A DNA stretch of 64,000 bases from Pseudomonas sp. UBA5706 (GTDB taxonomy: Bacteria > Pseudomonadota > Gammaproteobacteria > Pseudomonadales > Pseudomonadaceae). Numbering within the stretch: the stretch's first letter is position 1; the number at the start of each line of letters is the position of its first letter. The translations under genes were made by a program, and so were the position numbers. The notes under the pieces were generated by a model, which worked only from the letters and a program-made list of their open reading frames with translations, did no database searches and was not told where the DNA came from. The stretch spans positions 1 to 64,000 of the forward strand of contig NZ_DIHC01000009.1 in assembly GCF_002419965.1 (NCBI RefSeq), given 5' to 3'. Shown one piece after another: positions 42,505 to 51,745 of the stretch.

Positions 42505-44676
42505 TCAAAAACTGACCGTCGCCGACAGCCGTGCGGTACGCGGCGCGCCGAGGAACAGGTAGTCATCGCCCAGGTATTCACCCACGTCGCGCCAGTAACG
42601 TTTGTCGAACAGGTTGTCGACCGTCAGGCGGAACACGGTGTCGTAGCCTTCGAGTTTGGTGCTGTAGCGACTCCCGGCGTTGAACACGGCGTAGTCATCG
42701 ACTTTTACCGAGCCCTCGCGGTTGGCGTATTTGCTTGAGCTGTATTGCATGCCGCCGAGCAGAGCCAGGCCCGCAATCGGCAGGCTGTAATCAGCCGATA
42801 GGCTAGCGCGAAATTTCGGCACGTTGATCGCCTGATGGTCTTCGTAAGCCGCGGTGCCACTGTCCTCTACCCGTGCCTTGATGGCTGCGGCGCTGGCAGC
42901 GATCTGCAGTTGCGAGGTCAGCCAGCCGTTGGCGCTCAGTTCCAGCCCGGTATTTTTCTGCTGGCCCTGCTGCACGAAGGTCAGGCTGCCATCGACGTCA
43001 GGCCTGGAATACTGATACGCCTGACGGGTCTGGAACACGGCGGCGGTGAAGCTCATGCGCCGCCAGTCGTACTTGACCCCGGCCTCAAGCTGACGCGAAA
43101 CCGTCGGTGCAAGTATTTCGCCGATATTGGTGTCGAACACCGACGCGGTGCCGCCCAGCGACAGGCCTTTGCTGTAGCGGGTGTAAAGCGAAACGGTATC
43201 GATCGGCTTGTAGATCAATGCCGCCTGGGGCAGGAAAATCGCGCGCTGTGTGTGGCGATTGTCGCTGCCGTCTTCGTTGTAGGCCTTTTCGTCGAGGCGC
43301 ACCTGACGACCGCCGAGCACGGTCTGCCAATGCTCGTCGAAGCTGATGCGATCGGTGGCGAACAAGCCGTACTGACGACTGTCCAGGCGGCGTTCGGTAT
43401 GGCCGACCGGCAGGTCGGAAGGTGCGAAGGCCTCTGGCGCCTGGTTGACGTTGCCCGAGCCCGCGTATTCGCTGAAATAAGGGCGAGTGTCGACCGTGCG
43501 GCGAAACGCACTGGTGCCAAAGGTCAGCTCGTGCTTGAGCCAGCCAGTGTTGAACAGGCCGGTCATGGCAGCCTCGACTTCATCGTTGCGCCGCGTGTCG
43601 TCGGGGCTGCGGAAGTCGTAGATGTCGTAGCCGCCGTTGCCGTTGAAATGCCCTGTGACGGGCGTGCTGGCGCAGTCGCTTTGGTAATAGCAGCCGTAGG
43701 CGAAAGCGCTGTAGTCATCGATCACCACCCGGCTGCGCGAGGCGCTTAGGCTGGCTTTCCAGTCATCGCTGAAGCGGTACTCATAGCGACCGTTCATGTT
43801 CAGCGAGTCAATGCCCACCGGGTTGGACCAGCCCTGGTAGCCGAGCAGCTTGCGTGGCGAAGCGTCGTGGGGCAATTCAGTGCCGCCGATCAATTGATAG
43901 CCCGGCACCGAGCGCTGCTCTTTGGTTTGATACTCGACGTCCAGCTGCAAGGTCGATTGATCATTGATGTTCCAGTCGAACGCCAGGGAGGCAAAGTCCC
44001 GCTGTCCGTCGGCGTGCTCGACGTAGGAGCGAATATCTTCGTGAGCGACGTTGGCGCGCAGGCCGAACTGTTTCTCGCTGCCGAACCAGCCACCCACGTC
44101 GGTGGCGATGTAGCGCTCGCCATGCTCATTGGTGGAGACGGTGACCGAGCGTACGTCTTCAGGGCGTTTGGTCTTGTAATTGACCACACCCGCCGGCTCC
44201 GATACGCCGCTTTGCAAGCCCGACAAGCCCTTGAGCAGCTCAACCTGCTCCTTGTTTTCCAACGCCACGTTTTGCTCGCCAGTAACGCTGCGACCGTTGA
44301 TGCGGTAGCTGTTGGCAGCATTGAGGGAAAAGCCCCGTACCACGAAGTTTTCGTAGTAGCCGACAGGCGCATAGCTGTCGCCCACCGAGGCGTCGTTGCG
44401 CAGCACGTCGCTGAGCAGCCTGGCCTGCTGATCCTTGAGCATCTGCGCGCTGAACACCGAAATCGAGGCAGGGGTATCGCGCAACGGAGTCTCGTTGAAG
44501 CCCCCGACCGAGGCACTCTGGGCCTGATAGGCCGAAGCCCGCTCACCCGACACTTTCACAGCGTCCAGCGTGAGCGGCTCGGCTTCCTGAGCGGCCAACC
44601 ACGGCGAAGCGAAGGCAATGCTCAACGGCAACAGGCGGCGTGTAAGGCCTGCGGCAGGTCGGTGTGGGGTGGTCAT
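42505..44676 (-). CDS. TonB-dependent siderophore receptor
   Basis: The 723-residue outer membrane protein has a signal peptide (ending SPWLAAQ), a short TonB-box-like start (LDAVKVSGE), a plug domain (RDTPASISVFSAQML, YYENFVVRGFSLN, EQVELLKGLSGLQSG, EPAGVVNYKTKRP) and a 22-strand barrel ending in an aromatic residue (ATVSF). It is of the FhuA/ferric-siderophore group and lacks the extra N-terminal signalling domain, so it does not itself talk to a FecR/FecI pair. The ligand is unknown. Start at 44676 gives the natural signal peptide. I saw no clear Fur box. Confidence 0.87.
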   Translation of the reverse strand: MTTPHRPAAGLTRRLLPLSIAFASPWLAAQEAEPLTLDAVKVSGERASAYQAQSASVGGFNETPLRDTPASISVFSAQMLKDQQARLLSDVLRNDASVGDSYAPVGYYENFVVRGFSLNAANSYRINGRSVTGEQNVALENKEQVELLKGLSGLQSGVSEPAGVVNYKTKRPEDVRSVTVSTNEHGERYIATDVGGWFGSEKQFGLRANVAHEDIRSYVEHADGQRDFASLAFDWNINDQSTLQLDVEYQTKEQRSVPGYQLIGGTELPHDASPRKLLGYQGWSNPVGIDSLNMNGRYEYRFSDDWKASLSASRSRVVIDDYSAFAYGCYYQSDCASTPVTGHFNGNGGYDIYDFRSPDDTRRNDEVEAAMTGLFNTGWLKHELTFGTSAFRRTVDTRPYFSEYAGSGNVNQAPEAFAPSDLPVGHTERRLDSRQYGLFATDRISFDEHWQTVLGGRQVRLDEKAYNEDGSDNRHTQRAIFLPQAALIYKPIDTVSLYTRYSKGLSLGGTASVFDTNIGEILAPTVSRQLEAGVKYDWRRMSFTAAVFQTRQAYQYSRPDVDGSLTFVQQGQQKNTGLELSANGWLTSQLQIAASAAAIKARVEDSGTAAYEDHQAINVPKFRASLSADYSLPIAGLALLGGMQYSSSKYANREGSVKVDDYAVFNAGSRYSTKLEGYDTVFRLTVDNLFDKRYWRDVGEYLGDDYLFLGAPRTARLSATVSF

Positions 44677-44801
44677 CGAAAACGAAGCTCCAGGCGGGAT
44701 GTCTTGTCGGCGCATCTTTTACGTTCTACGCCGTTTTTTTACAACCTCGATACACCCTCGATACACGTATGAAAGCGCTTGAAAGCGGGTGGTCCGCTCT
44801 T

Positions 44802-44833
44802 GCTCCTGAAGCAGGCTTGCCGGCGGCGGTGTG
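44802..44833. repeat. REP-like element fragment
   Basis: GGCTTGCCGGCGGCGGTG on the plus strand is the reverse complement of a core close to that at 42456-42480. It lies between the TonB receptor and LysR genes. Confidence 0.45.
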
Positions 44834-44865
44834 TTTGAAATCGCTATCGCAGGTGAGCCGGGTGG

Positions 44866-45762
44866 CTACAGAAGCGGCGTGTTGGCGACTTCTTCACCCA
44901 ACCACATCAGAAACGCTTTCAACGGCGCCTGGCGTTCCCTCCCCGGCACGCACACCGCCATATAACGCGGGCCGGGCAAACTGATTTCCGGTCTATAGGC
45001 CACCAATTCACCGCGTTTCACGCTGTCGGCCACCAGCACATTACTCGCCAGCACCGCCCCATGCCCTGCCACGGCGGCGCTCAGCGCGTAGTGCTCGTCG
45101 TCGAACTCATGCAGGCGGGCGGTCTCAAGCCAGCTTTCGCAGCCAGCCGCCGCGCACCAAGTGCTCCAGCTGATCGCATACCCACCGGGCATCTGCCAGC
45201 GCAGGTCAATCAGCTCGACACTCGCGCCGTCCAGTGACGCCACCCGTGCTGGCGCTGCGTACACGCCGAAATGCTCGTTCATCAAGTGTTGCCGAAACAG
45301 CTTCGGGTCGTCGCGACTCACCGTGCGAATCGCCAGATCGATGCTGGAATCGCGTAGCAGATCGACCTGTTCATTGCGCGTGTCGACCCGCACGTTGAAC
45401 TGCGGATATGCCCGATAAAATCCGCCCAGGCGGGGAATCAACCAAGCCGCGGCAAGGCCCGGCGTGGTCGACAGGGTCAGCGTCTGGGAAGCGACATCGG
45501 TGCAAAAGCTCGCAAGGCTTCGGCTGATCTCCAGCAATGCGCCATGGGTCTGGCGATACAGTCGCTCACCGTCCGGCGTCAAGACCACGCCCTGGCCAGA
45601 ACGCTCGAACAGCATCGCACCGAGCCAGGCTTCCAGCGTTTTGACCTGATGGGAAATGGCCGCCGGAGTCACCGATAACTCCTCAGCCGCCGACTTGAAG
45701 CTGCCCAGCCGAGCCGCCGCTTCGAAGGTGCGGACCGCAGTGAGCGGAAGATTGGAGAACAC
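44866..45762 (-). CDS. LysR-type regulator (GcvA-like), probable regulator of the PACE gene
   Basis: The product of 298 residues has a GcvA-type LysR HTH (LGSFKSAAEELSVTPAAISHQ, then LFERSGQGVVLT) and an effector domain. I chose a GTG start at 45762 because AGGGAG lies seven bases upstream; the ATG 13 codons earlier gives a longer N-terminus and has no ribosome site. It is transcribed away from the PACE efflux gene at 45879. This is the same arrangement as AceR/AceI, so it is the likely activator of that gene. Confidence 0.8.
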   Translation of the reverse strand: MFSNLPLTAVRTFEAAARLGSFKSAAEELSVTPAAISHQVKTLEAWLGAMLFERSGQGVVLTPDGERLYRQTHGALLEISRSLASFCTDVASQTLTLSTTPGLAAAWLIPRLGGFYRAYPQFNVRVDTRNEQVDLLRDSSIDLAIRTVSRDDPKLFRQHLMNEHFGVYAAPARVASLDGASVELIDLRWQMPGGYAISWSTWCAAAGCESWLETARLHEFDDEHYALSAAVAGHGAVLASNVLVADSVKRGELVAYRPEISLPGPRYMAVCVPGRERQAPLKAFLMWLGEEVANTPLL

Positions 45763-45878
45763 GGACAGCTCCCTGCATGAATTGAATTGATGCAGGGTCA
45801 ATTTATCTCATTTTTCATGCCCACGATGACCCGCTAGCGTGACTGACATTCGTCCCGCCACGCTTTCTGGAGATCAAC

Positions 45879-46355
45879 ATGCAACGCAGCCTTCAAGGCC
45901 GTAAACGCAAACTGGTTCAAGCCACCCTTTATGAACTCATCGCCATCATGGTGCTGTCGCCGACCCTTTCGCTGATCTACGCCGACGACCTGGCTCATGC
46001 AGGCGCGCTGTCGCTGATGCTCTCCGCCAGCGCCCTGATCTGGAACATGCTGTACAACGGGATGTTCGAACTCTGGGAGGCACGACAGGCGCAACGCACC
46101 CGCAACCTGACTCGCCGATTGTTGCACTCGTTGGGCTTTGAAGGCGGGTTGGTGCTGATGTTGATTCCGCTGGTGGCGTGGTGGCTGAGCATTTCGTGGT
46201 GGGCCGCGCTGATGACCGATCTGGGACTGTTTGTGTTTTTCTTCTTTTATGCGCTGGTGTTTCAGTGGGTGTTTGATCGAGTGTTCGACGTGCCTGTGTC
46301 GGCGCAGGAGCGGGCTTGCTGCCAAGGGCATGCCGATCCGGAAACCGACGTGTAG
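45879..46355 (+). CDS. PACE-family efflux transporter
   Basis: The 158-residue protein has four membrane helices in two tandem bacterial transmembrane-pair domains. They carry the family motifs KRKLVQATLYELIAI, ALIWNMLYNGMFELWE, RLLHSLGFEGGLVL and FFYALVFQWVFDRVFD. PACE proteins (AceI type) export chlorhexidine and other biocides or diamines; the natural substrate is thought to be short-chain diamines. The divergent LysR gene at 44866 probably regulates it. The last ~18 residues form a short soluble tail. Confidence 0.88.
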   Translation: MQRSLQGRKRKLVQATLYELIAIMVLSPTLSLIYADDLAHAGALSLMLSASALIWNMLYNGMFELWEARQAQRTRNLTRRLLHSLGFEGGLVLMLIPLVAWWLSISWWAALMTDLGLFVFFFFYALVFQWVFDRVFDVPVSAQERACCQGHADPETDV

Positions 46356-46501
46356 CCGGGGATATCGCCCTACCCGGGCCAGTGATTGAAACGTCCGGGC
46401 GCTGCATGAGCGCTTACCCGCCGTAAAGCATCCATTCGAACAAAAAAGAGCCTTGTATGACTCCTGCACAAAGGCGGGAGCCATATCGATGACATTTTTG
46501 C

Positions 46502-47662
46502 TCACTCAGCCAATCCCACCTTCAGCAACTTCCCGTCGTCCTCATCGGTCAGCACATACAGGTAACCATCAGGGCCTACGCGAACGTCACGAATACGCGA
46601 GTTCAAATCGCCGAGCAGACGCTCCTCGTGCACCACCTTGTCGTCCTTGAGTTCAAGGCGAATCAGAACCTGAGCCGCCAGCGCCCCGATGAAGATGTTG
46701 TGGTCCCACTGCTTGAACGTGTCCGAGTCGTAGAAGGCCATGCCGCTGATGGCCGGGGATTTCTCCCAGACGTGGAACGGGTTGGTCACGCCTTCGACGA
46801 TCTTGCCGCGCGACTCAGGGATCGGCTGGCCGTTGTAGTCGATGCCGAAAGTGGAAATCGGCCAGCCATAATTGGCGCCGCGTTCGATGATGTTTATTTC
46901 ATCGCCACCCATCGGCCCGTGCTCGTTGGTCCACAGGGTTCCGGTCCAGGGGTTGAGCGCGGCGCCCTGCTGGTTGCGGTGGCCGTAGCTCCAGATTTCG
47001 GGACGCACGTTTTTCTGACCAACGAAGGGGTTGTCCTTGGGGATCGAGCCGTCGGGGTACAGGCGTACGACCTTGCCTTGCAACTTGTCCAGATCCTGAG
47101 CGGTGGGCCGGTTGTTGTTTTCGCCCAGGGCGATGAATAGATAGCCGTCCCGGTCGAAGACAATGCGCGAGCCAAAGTGGTTGCCAACCGACAGTTTGGG
47201 CTGCTGCTGAAAGATCCGGGTGAAGCTTTCGAGCTTGGTCATGTCGTCCGACAGCCGCCCACGCCCCGCAGCGGTGCCGCCGGTCTTGCCATCAGCCGCT
47301 GCTTCGGCGTAGGTCAGGTAAACCATCCGGTCCTTGGCAAAATCCGGCGACAGTTCGACGTCAAGTAACCCGCCCTGCCCTTGCACCCAGACGTTGGGGA
47401 CGCCGGAGATCGGCTTGGACAACTTCCCGTCGGGGCTGACCCGACGCAGGGCGCCCGTGCGCTCGGTGACCAGCATGCCGTTGCCATGCGGCAGAAACGC
47501 AACCGCCCACGGATGCTGCAAACCGCCCACCACTTCATCCACCGTCAGCGTGCCCTCCTCGCTCTGGTAACGGGCGGCAGACACCTGCCATGACACGCTG
47601 CACAGTGCGCTGGCACAGAGGGTGGCGATCAAGGTTTTGCGGATCATGCTCTTACGCAACAT
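46502..47662 (-). CDS. PQQ-dependent soluble aldose sugar dehydrogenase (YliI/Asd-like)
   Basis: The 386-residue periplasmic protein has a signal peptide (TLIATLCASALCSVSWQVSA) and the six-bladed beta-propeller of the GdhB/YliI family. Blade motifs include VVGGLQHPWAVAFLPHG, VGNHFGSRIVFDRDGYLF, WSYGHRNQQGAALNP, TNEHGPMGGDEINI and GANYGWPIS. It should oxidise aldoses to lactones with PQQ and Ca2+. The ATG at 47662 has AAGGA eight bases upstream; the preceding in-frame stretch has no signal. A small exported-protein gene lies 92 bp upstream. Confidence 0.87.
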   Translation of the reverse strand: MLRKSMIRKTLIATLCASALCSVSWQVSAARYQSEEGTLTVDEVVGGLQHPWAVAFLPHGNGMLVTERTGALRRVSPDGKLSKPISGVPNVWVQGQGGLLDVELSPDFAKDRMVYLTYAEAAADGKTGGTAAGRGRLSDDMTKLESFTRIFQQQPKLSVGNHFGSRIVFDRDGYLFIALGENNNRPTAQDLDKLQGKVVRLYPDGSIPKDNPFVGQKNVRPEIWSYGHRNQQGAALNPWTGTLWTNEHGPMGGDEINIIERGANYGWPISTFGIDYNGQPIPESRGKIVEGVTNPFHVWEKSPAISGMAFYDSDTFKQWDHNIFIGALAAQVLIRLELKDDKVVHEERLLGDLNSRIRDVRVGPDGYLYVLTDEDDGKLLKVGLAE

Positions 47663-47754
47663 GGACGATTCCTTTTGCTGGAGGTGTATCAGGGCCTGCC
47701 CTCGGAGCGGGCGCGCAATCCGGCCAAGGCGGTCGATAGACACGCGTGGTCGAT

Positions 47755-48096
47755 TCAGTTGCTGCCGCGCTCGTTGCCGCTGGACGTTCGTGGAGCTTGC
47801 TGACGTGTAGGGTAGCCGTTGCCGATGCCGCCGTTTTCCAGGGTCGGCACGCGCTGTGGCGCAGGATTGAGGTTTGGACCACGCGGAGTGGGCGAGATCG
47901 ACTGCGTGCCCTGCCAGCTGTTGGGATTGGCACGGCGGATGGCGCCGTTGTCGGAATTGTTGTTGCTGCGGTTGGGGTAGCTGGCCGAAGCCAATGCCTG
48001 AGGGGATTGCTCAGCACGCTCGCCCGCTTGAACCAAGCCGCCAGTCAATAGGCCAGCCAGGGAGAACAGTGCAAGACGTCGCAGAAAGCTGTTCAT
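47755..48096 (-). CDS. Small exported Asn/Pro-rich hypothetical protein
   Basis: The 113-residue product has a signal peptide (MNSFLRRLALFSLAGLLTGG ending VQA). The mature part is low in complexity and rich in Asn, Ser, Pro and Gly (NRSNNNSDNGAIRRANPNSW), probably unfolded. No domain is recognised. GAGG stands before the ATG. It lies just upstream of the PQQ sugar dehydrogenase gene in the same direction and may be co-transcribed with it. Confidence 0.6.
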   Translation of the reverse strand: MNSFLRRLALFSLAGLLTGGLVQAGERAEQSPQALASASYPNRSNNNSDNGAIRRANPNSWQGTQSISPTPRGPNLNPAPQRVPTLENGGIGNGYPTRQQAPRTSSGNERGSN

Positions 48097-48487
48097 CGAT
48101 TACCTCATGAAGATGGGTATGAATGAGTGGCGATTGCGGTGTTTGACGGCGTGACGGCGCGCAGGTTCGCGGACACGATGAACCAGGCATACGACCGTTC
48201 ATTTTGTAACAAGGATAGTCAAAGCGACGCGCTCAGCCCGACTGCGCTGTGCTGACGACACGGGTGTGAGATTTTGCTGCCGCTTTGTGCCTGAACGCGG
48301 GCTGGCGTCCGTCTGCACCCTTGGCAGAGCAGTTTGGCGGCTGACCGATAGAAGCGGTCGCCGGTTGCACAAATCTTCCAGACCATGCGTTAGGCTGCCG
48401 GTAACCTGAGCCATGCTTGGGCGTGCTGTTATCGAGAATGCCCGCCACTATCGCTACGACCCTGCCGCCTCTTTATCAGGAGCCCTC

Positions 48488-49324
48488 ATGCCCGAACGCA
48501 ACTGGATCGATCTCAAGCAGGACGCGCTGTCCGGCATCGAGACGATGCGCGCGCATTTCGAGGGGCACGCGTACGACCCGCATTGGCATGATAGTTATCT
48601 GGTGGGTATCACCGAACAGGGTGTGCAGCAGTTCAACTGTCGCCGTCAACGGCACAACAGCACACCGGGCAAGGTGTTCTTGCTGGAGCCCGGAGACCTC
48701 CACGACGGTCATGCACCCGAAGCGGGTGGCTTCACTTATCGCACGCTGTACCTGGACCCGCAGTGGATAGAACGCGAGCTGCGCGCGCAATTCGAAGAGG
48801 CCCCAGACAACGCGCAACTCAGCTTCGCAGCGACGTTGGCCGATGACAGTCGCCTGTCCTCGGCCACCGCCAAAGCGTTCGAAGCGATGCATAGCCAGGA
48901 GCTGCGCATCGTGCGCCAGACCGCGCTGGACACCCTGCTCTCAAGCGTGACCCGCCATCTGCACTGGCGCGCGCTGATCAACCCCGATCCCCGCCTGCCG
49001 CTGGTGGCGCAACGGGCGCGCGACTATCTGCACAGTCACCTGCATCAGGACATCGGACTTGACGATCTGGCCAGGGCGACCGGCGTTGATCGCTTCCGTT
49101 TGAGCCGGGCCTTCAAGGCTGCCTTTGGCCTGGCGCCCCATGCCTACCTGATTCAACTGCGCCTGACTCGCGCCCGGCGCTTGCTGGCCCGCGGCGAGCT
49201 GCCGGTCAGCGTCGCCGCCGCATTGGGTTTTGCCGACCAGAGCCATCTGGGCCGCTGGTTCCAGCGTGCCTATCGCATGACGCCCGCCGACTACCGCAAA
49301 CGCTGCTCAAATCTTCCAGACTGA
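48488..49324 (+). CDS. AraC-family regulator with N-terminal AraC-binding (cupin) domain
   Basis: The 278-residue protein has a cupin sensor (YDPHWHDSYLVGITEQGVQQ, then FLLEPGDLHDGHAPE) and a C-terminal AraC domain with HTH units LDDLARATGVDRFRLSRAF and SVAAALGFADQSHLGRWFQR. This layout is typical of regulators of LysE-family exporters in Pseudomonas. The next gene, 52 bp downstream, is indeed a LysE-family transporter. CAGGAG lies six bases before the ATG at 48488. Confidence 0.83.
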   Translation: MPERNWIDLKQDALSGIETMRAHFEGHAYDPHWHDSYLVGITEQGVQQFNCRRQRHNSTPGKVFLLEPGDLHDGHAPEAGGFTYRTLYLDPQWIERELRAQFEEAPDNAQLSFAATLADDSRLSSATAKAFEAMHSQELRIVRQTALDTLLSSVTRHLHWRALINPDPRLPLVAQRARDYLHSHLHQDIGLDDLARATGVDRFRLSRAFKAAFGLAPHAYLIQLRLTRARRLLARGELPVSVAAALGFADQSHLGRWFQRAYRMTPADYRKRCSNLPD

Positions 49325-49376
49325 CAGCGCTCGCGCGGCGATCATCGCTGCCTGATCAATCGCTGCCGAGTTGCCC

Positions 49377-49979
49377 ATGCAGACCTTCCTGCCCTTTGTG
49401 CTGTTTGCCTTCGTCGCTTCCATTACACCCGGTCCCACCAACATCCTGGTGCTGACCCACAGCTCGCGCCATGGACTGTTACGCACGCTGCCGATCGTGC
49501 TCGGTGCCTGTGCGGGCGCAGCGTTGCTGGTGCTGCTGGTCGGCACCGGGCTGGGCGATGCGTTGGCGCGCCACCCTTACGTGCAAACGCTGATGGGGTG
49601 GACCGGCATCGCTTGGCTTACCTGGCTGGCGTGGCAGATCTTCAGCGCGCCGGCCGAAGCCATAGAACCTGAAAAAGCTGCCGCCGGGCCGCAGCTGGGG
49701 CTGTGGGGCGCGGCGGGCCTGCAACTGGTCAACCCCAAGACCTGGATGATGGCGCTGGCCGTGATTAGCGTGTTTGCAGGTACCGACGCCGATCGCACGC
49801 TGCGGGTGATGGGGATGTCGCTGGCCTTTTTTATGATATCGATCCCGTGCATGAGCGCTTGGGCGTGGCTGGGCGTGGGCGCCGCGAAGTTCTGCCGCTC
49901 GGCGCAGAGCATGAAGCGGTTCAATCAGGGAATGGCGCTGCTGTTGGTGGTCTCGGCAGGTTTGACGTGGGTGGTGTAG
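49377..49979 (+). CDS. LysE/RhtB-family transporter
   Basis: The 200-residue membrane protein has about six helices, with ASITPGPTNILVLTHSSRHG near the N-terminus and LQLVNPKTWMMALAVISVF in the middle. Amino acid or related export is predicted. It follows the AraC regulator by 52 bp and is probably controlled by it. The ATG at 49377 gives MQTFLPFV; an upstream TTG adds only two residues. Confidence 0.85.
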   Translation: MQTFLPFVLFAFVASITPGPTNILVLTHSSRHGLLRTLPIVLGACAGAALLVLLVGTGLGDALARHPYVQTLMGWTGIAWLTWLAWQIFSAPAEAIEPEKAAAGPQLGLWGAAGLQLVNPKTWMMALAVISVFAGTDADRTLRVMGMSLAFFMISIPCMSAWAWLGVGAAKFCRSAQSMKRFNQGMALLLVVSAGLTWVV

Positions 49980-50084
49980 CCGCGTAAACACCTCAGCCGT
50001 CAAGGCACGCGTCCATTGGCGGGCAGTCATGCATCGCCCGGCATGATTTAATGCAAGGTTCGAACGCCGACCCCGGACCCTGCC

Positions 50085-51086
50085 ATGGCCCCTTCCTACG
50101 ATGCTCGCGGCAACATCTACGCGGTGATTTCTCCCCAGGCCCTGCGCGCACTGGGGGTGAACGTGCCCGAGACCGCCGCTGACGCTGCGCTGGCTCGCCG
50201 CAGCTGGGCGCCCCATGCGATCGCTGCGCTCTGCGACTGGCCCCCGGGCAAGCGTCCTGCCGACAGCAAGGCGCATCGCTCGGACGGCTTGCTGGTCGGC
50301 CCTTTTCAGCACGCAGCGCCGTTCGATGTGCTGATCCTCAACACCGACGGCACACTGGCCGAACGCAGCGGTAACGGGCTGACCATTTTCTCTCAGTCGC
50401 TGGCCGACAGCGGGCTTACGCCGGGTGGCCAGGGTTTCCTGCTGAATGTGCATCATGATCACGAGGATTCAGCCAGTCCTTCGCCCACCGGGGTGGTCCC
50501 GGCCGTTTTGGACGGTGTTGCGGGCTTCTGGCTGGACATCGGCACACCGGGGTTCGGTGCCGTCGCGGTTGGCGCCAAAGGACCGGGCGTCGGCGACGCG
50601 GTGATCAACGACGCGCCGGTCAATCGGGTCGAGCGCCTGGCACGTCTTCATCCCGACTGGCGCACCAGCGTATTTGTCAGGGTGGGCAACCCGCACTGCG
50701 TCACGATGGTGGCCGATGCCACTGCTCTGCCAGGTTTCGCGGCGCTTCACGATGCGCCGCTCAACGAGGCTCTGACGCGGATCGCGTTTGCCGCTGGTGA
50801 GTTGGGTGAGGGTGACCCGTGCCCGGCTGGCATCAACCTGCAATGGGCTGCGCGGCTGGCGCCGAATCGAATCATGGCGCGAGTGTTCGAACGCGGCGAA
50901 GGACCGACCGCTTCCTCCGGCACCAGCGCCAGCGCGGTGGCATCAGCCGCGTGGCTTAGCGGTTGGGTCGATGCAGGCATGGTGCAAGTGGTCATGCCCG
51001 GAGGCACCGCGCCTGTGCGTTTGGTCGAAGAGGACGGGCAACTGCGACAGGTGCAGCTGTTCGGCCAGGCACACCTGCAGCATTGA
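50085..51086 (+). CDS. DapF-fold (diaminopimelate epimerase-like) protein lacking both catalytic cysteines
   Basis: The 333-residue protein shows the two-lobed DapF fold by its motifs: YDARGNIYAVI at the start, NTDGTLAERSGNGLTIF, RVGNPHCVTMV and RVFERGEGPTASSGTSASAV. In DapF the two catalytic cysteines lie in MCGNG and ACGTG. Here both are serine (RSGNG and SSGTS). It is therefore unlikely to be a Cys-based racemase. It could be an isomerase with another mechanism, like PrpF/PhzF-type relatives, or a binding protein. It is not the housekeeping dapF, whose neighbours (lysA, xerC) are absent. It stands alone between a LysE gene and a convergent deaminase gene. Confidence 0.75.
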   Translation: MAPSYDARGNIYAVISPQALRALGVNVPETAADAALARRSWAPHAIAALCDWPPGKRPADSKAHRSDGLLVGPFQHAAPFDVLILNTDGTLAERSGNGLTIFSQSLADSGLTPGGQGFLLNVHHDHEDSASPSPTGVVPAVLDGVAGFWLDIGTPGFGAVAVGAKGPGVGDAVINDAPVNRVERLARLHPDWRTSVFVRVGNPHCVTMVADATALPGFAALHDAPLNEALTRIAFAAGELGEGDPCPAGINLQWAARLAPNRIMARVFERGEGPTASSGTSASAVASAAWLSGWVDAGMVQVVMPGGTAPVRLVEEDGQLRQVQLFGQAHLQH

Positions 51087-51245
51087 CACGGTACAGCCAT
51101 ACGATCAGCCATCCTGAGGGCAAGTGGCTGTTGAACAAGCCGTCCCGTCCTGTGATGGGCAGGCAACCGACCTGTAAAAAGACAGGCTCGTCCCATGGGT
51201 CAGGATGGTTCAACTGCCAGGCATTGCGCGCGGTATGCCGGATCG

Positions 51246-51683
51246 CTACTCGCCGATATCCTCGTTCCACAGTTCAGGCTTGGCGGCGATGAACTGTTTC
51301 ATCAGCCCGGCGCAGGTCGCGTTGTGCAGCACGTCCACCTGCACACCCCGTGAGCGCAGCAGTTGTTCCTCGCCCATGAATGTCTCGTTCTCGCCGACGA
51401 TCACCTTGCCAATGCCGTACAGCAGGATCGCCCCGCTGCACATCGCGCAGGGCGAGAGGGTCGTGTAAAGCGTTGCTTCGCGGTAGACCCTGGCGGGCTG
51501 GCGTCCGGCGTTTTCAAAGGCGTCCATCTCGCCGTGCTTGATCGCACTGCCTTGCTGAACCCGGCGGTTGTGGCCGCGACCAATGATCTTGCCGTCGTGG
51601 ACGATGACCGAACCGATCGGAATACCGCCCTCGTCGAGCCCTTTTTGCGCCTCATCGATGGCCGCTTGCATAAATGGGTCCAT
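51246..51683 (-). CDS. Nucleoside/cytosine deaminase family protein
   Basis: The 145-residue protein carries the zinc-dependent cytidine/deoxycytidylate deaminase motifs: IKHGEMDAFENAG (HxE) and LSPCAMCSGAILLYG (PCxxC). The end ELWNEDIGE and the length resemble fungal-type/bacterial cytosine deaminases and guanine deaminases. The base it acts on cannot be fixed. Start at 51683 (MDPFMQAAIDEA) has GGGGAAGAG in front; a longer in-frame start would overlap nothing but is less likely. Confidence 0.85.
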   Translation of the reverse strand: MDPFMQAAIDEAQKGLDEGGIPIGSVIVHDGKIIGRGHNRRVQQGSAIKHGEMDAFENAGRQPARVYREATLYTTLSPCAMCSGAILLYGIGKVIVGENETFMGEEQLLRSRGVQVDVLHNATCAGLMKQFIAAKPELWNEDIGE

Positions 51684-51745
51684 GGTTAACTCTTCCCCGT
51701 GTGAAGCAAAAGAATGTCCCGAGTCTTTTACAAAGACCGGAAAGC

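Noticed and set aside
42835..44772. Long plus-strand open frames opposite the TonB receptor
   Set aside because: They are antisense shadows in high-GC DNA; the minus-strand frame has a signal peptide, plug and barrel motifs.
49479..50462. 327-codon minus-strand frame rich in Arg, Gln and His
   Set aside because: It is antisense to the LysE and DapF-like genes and has low-complexity composition typical of shadows.
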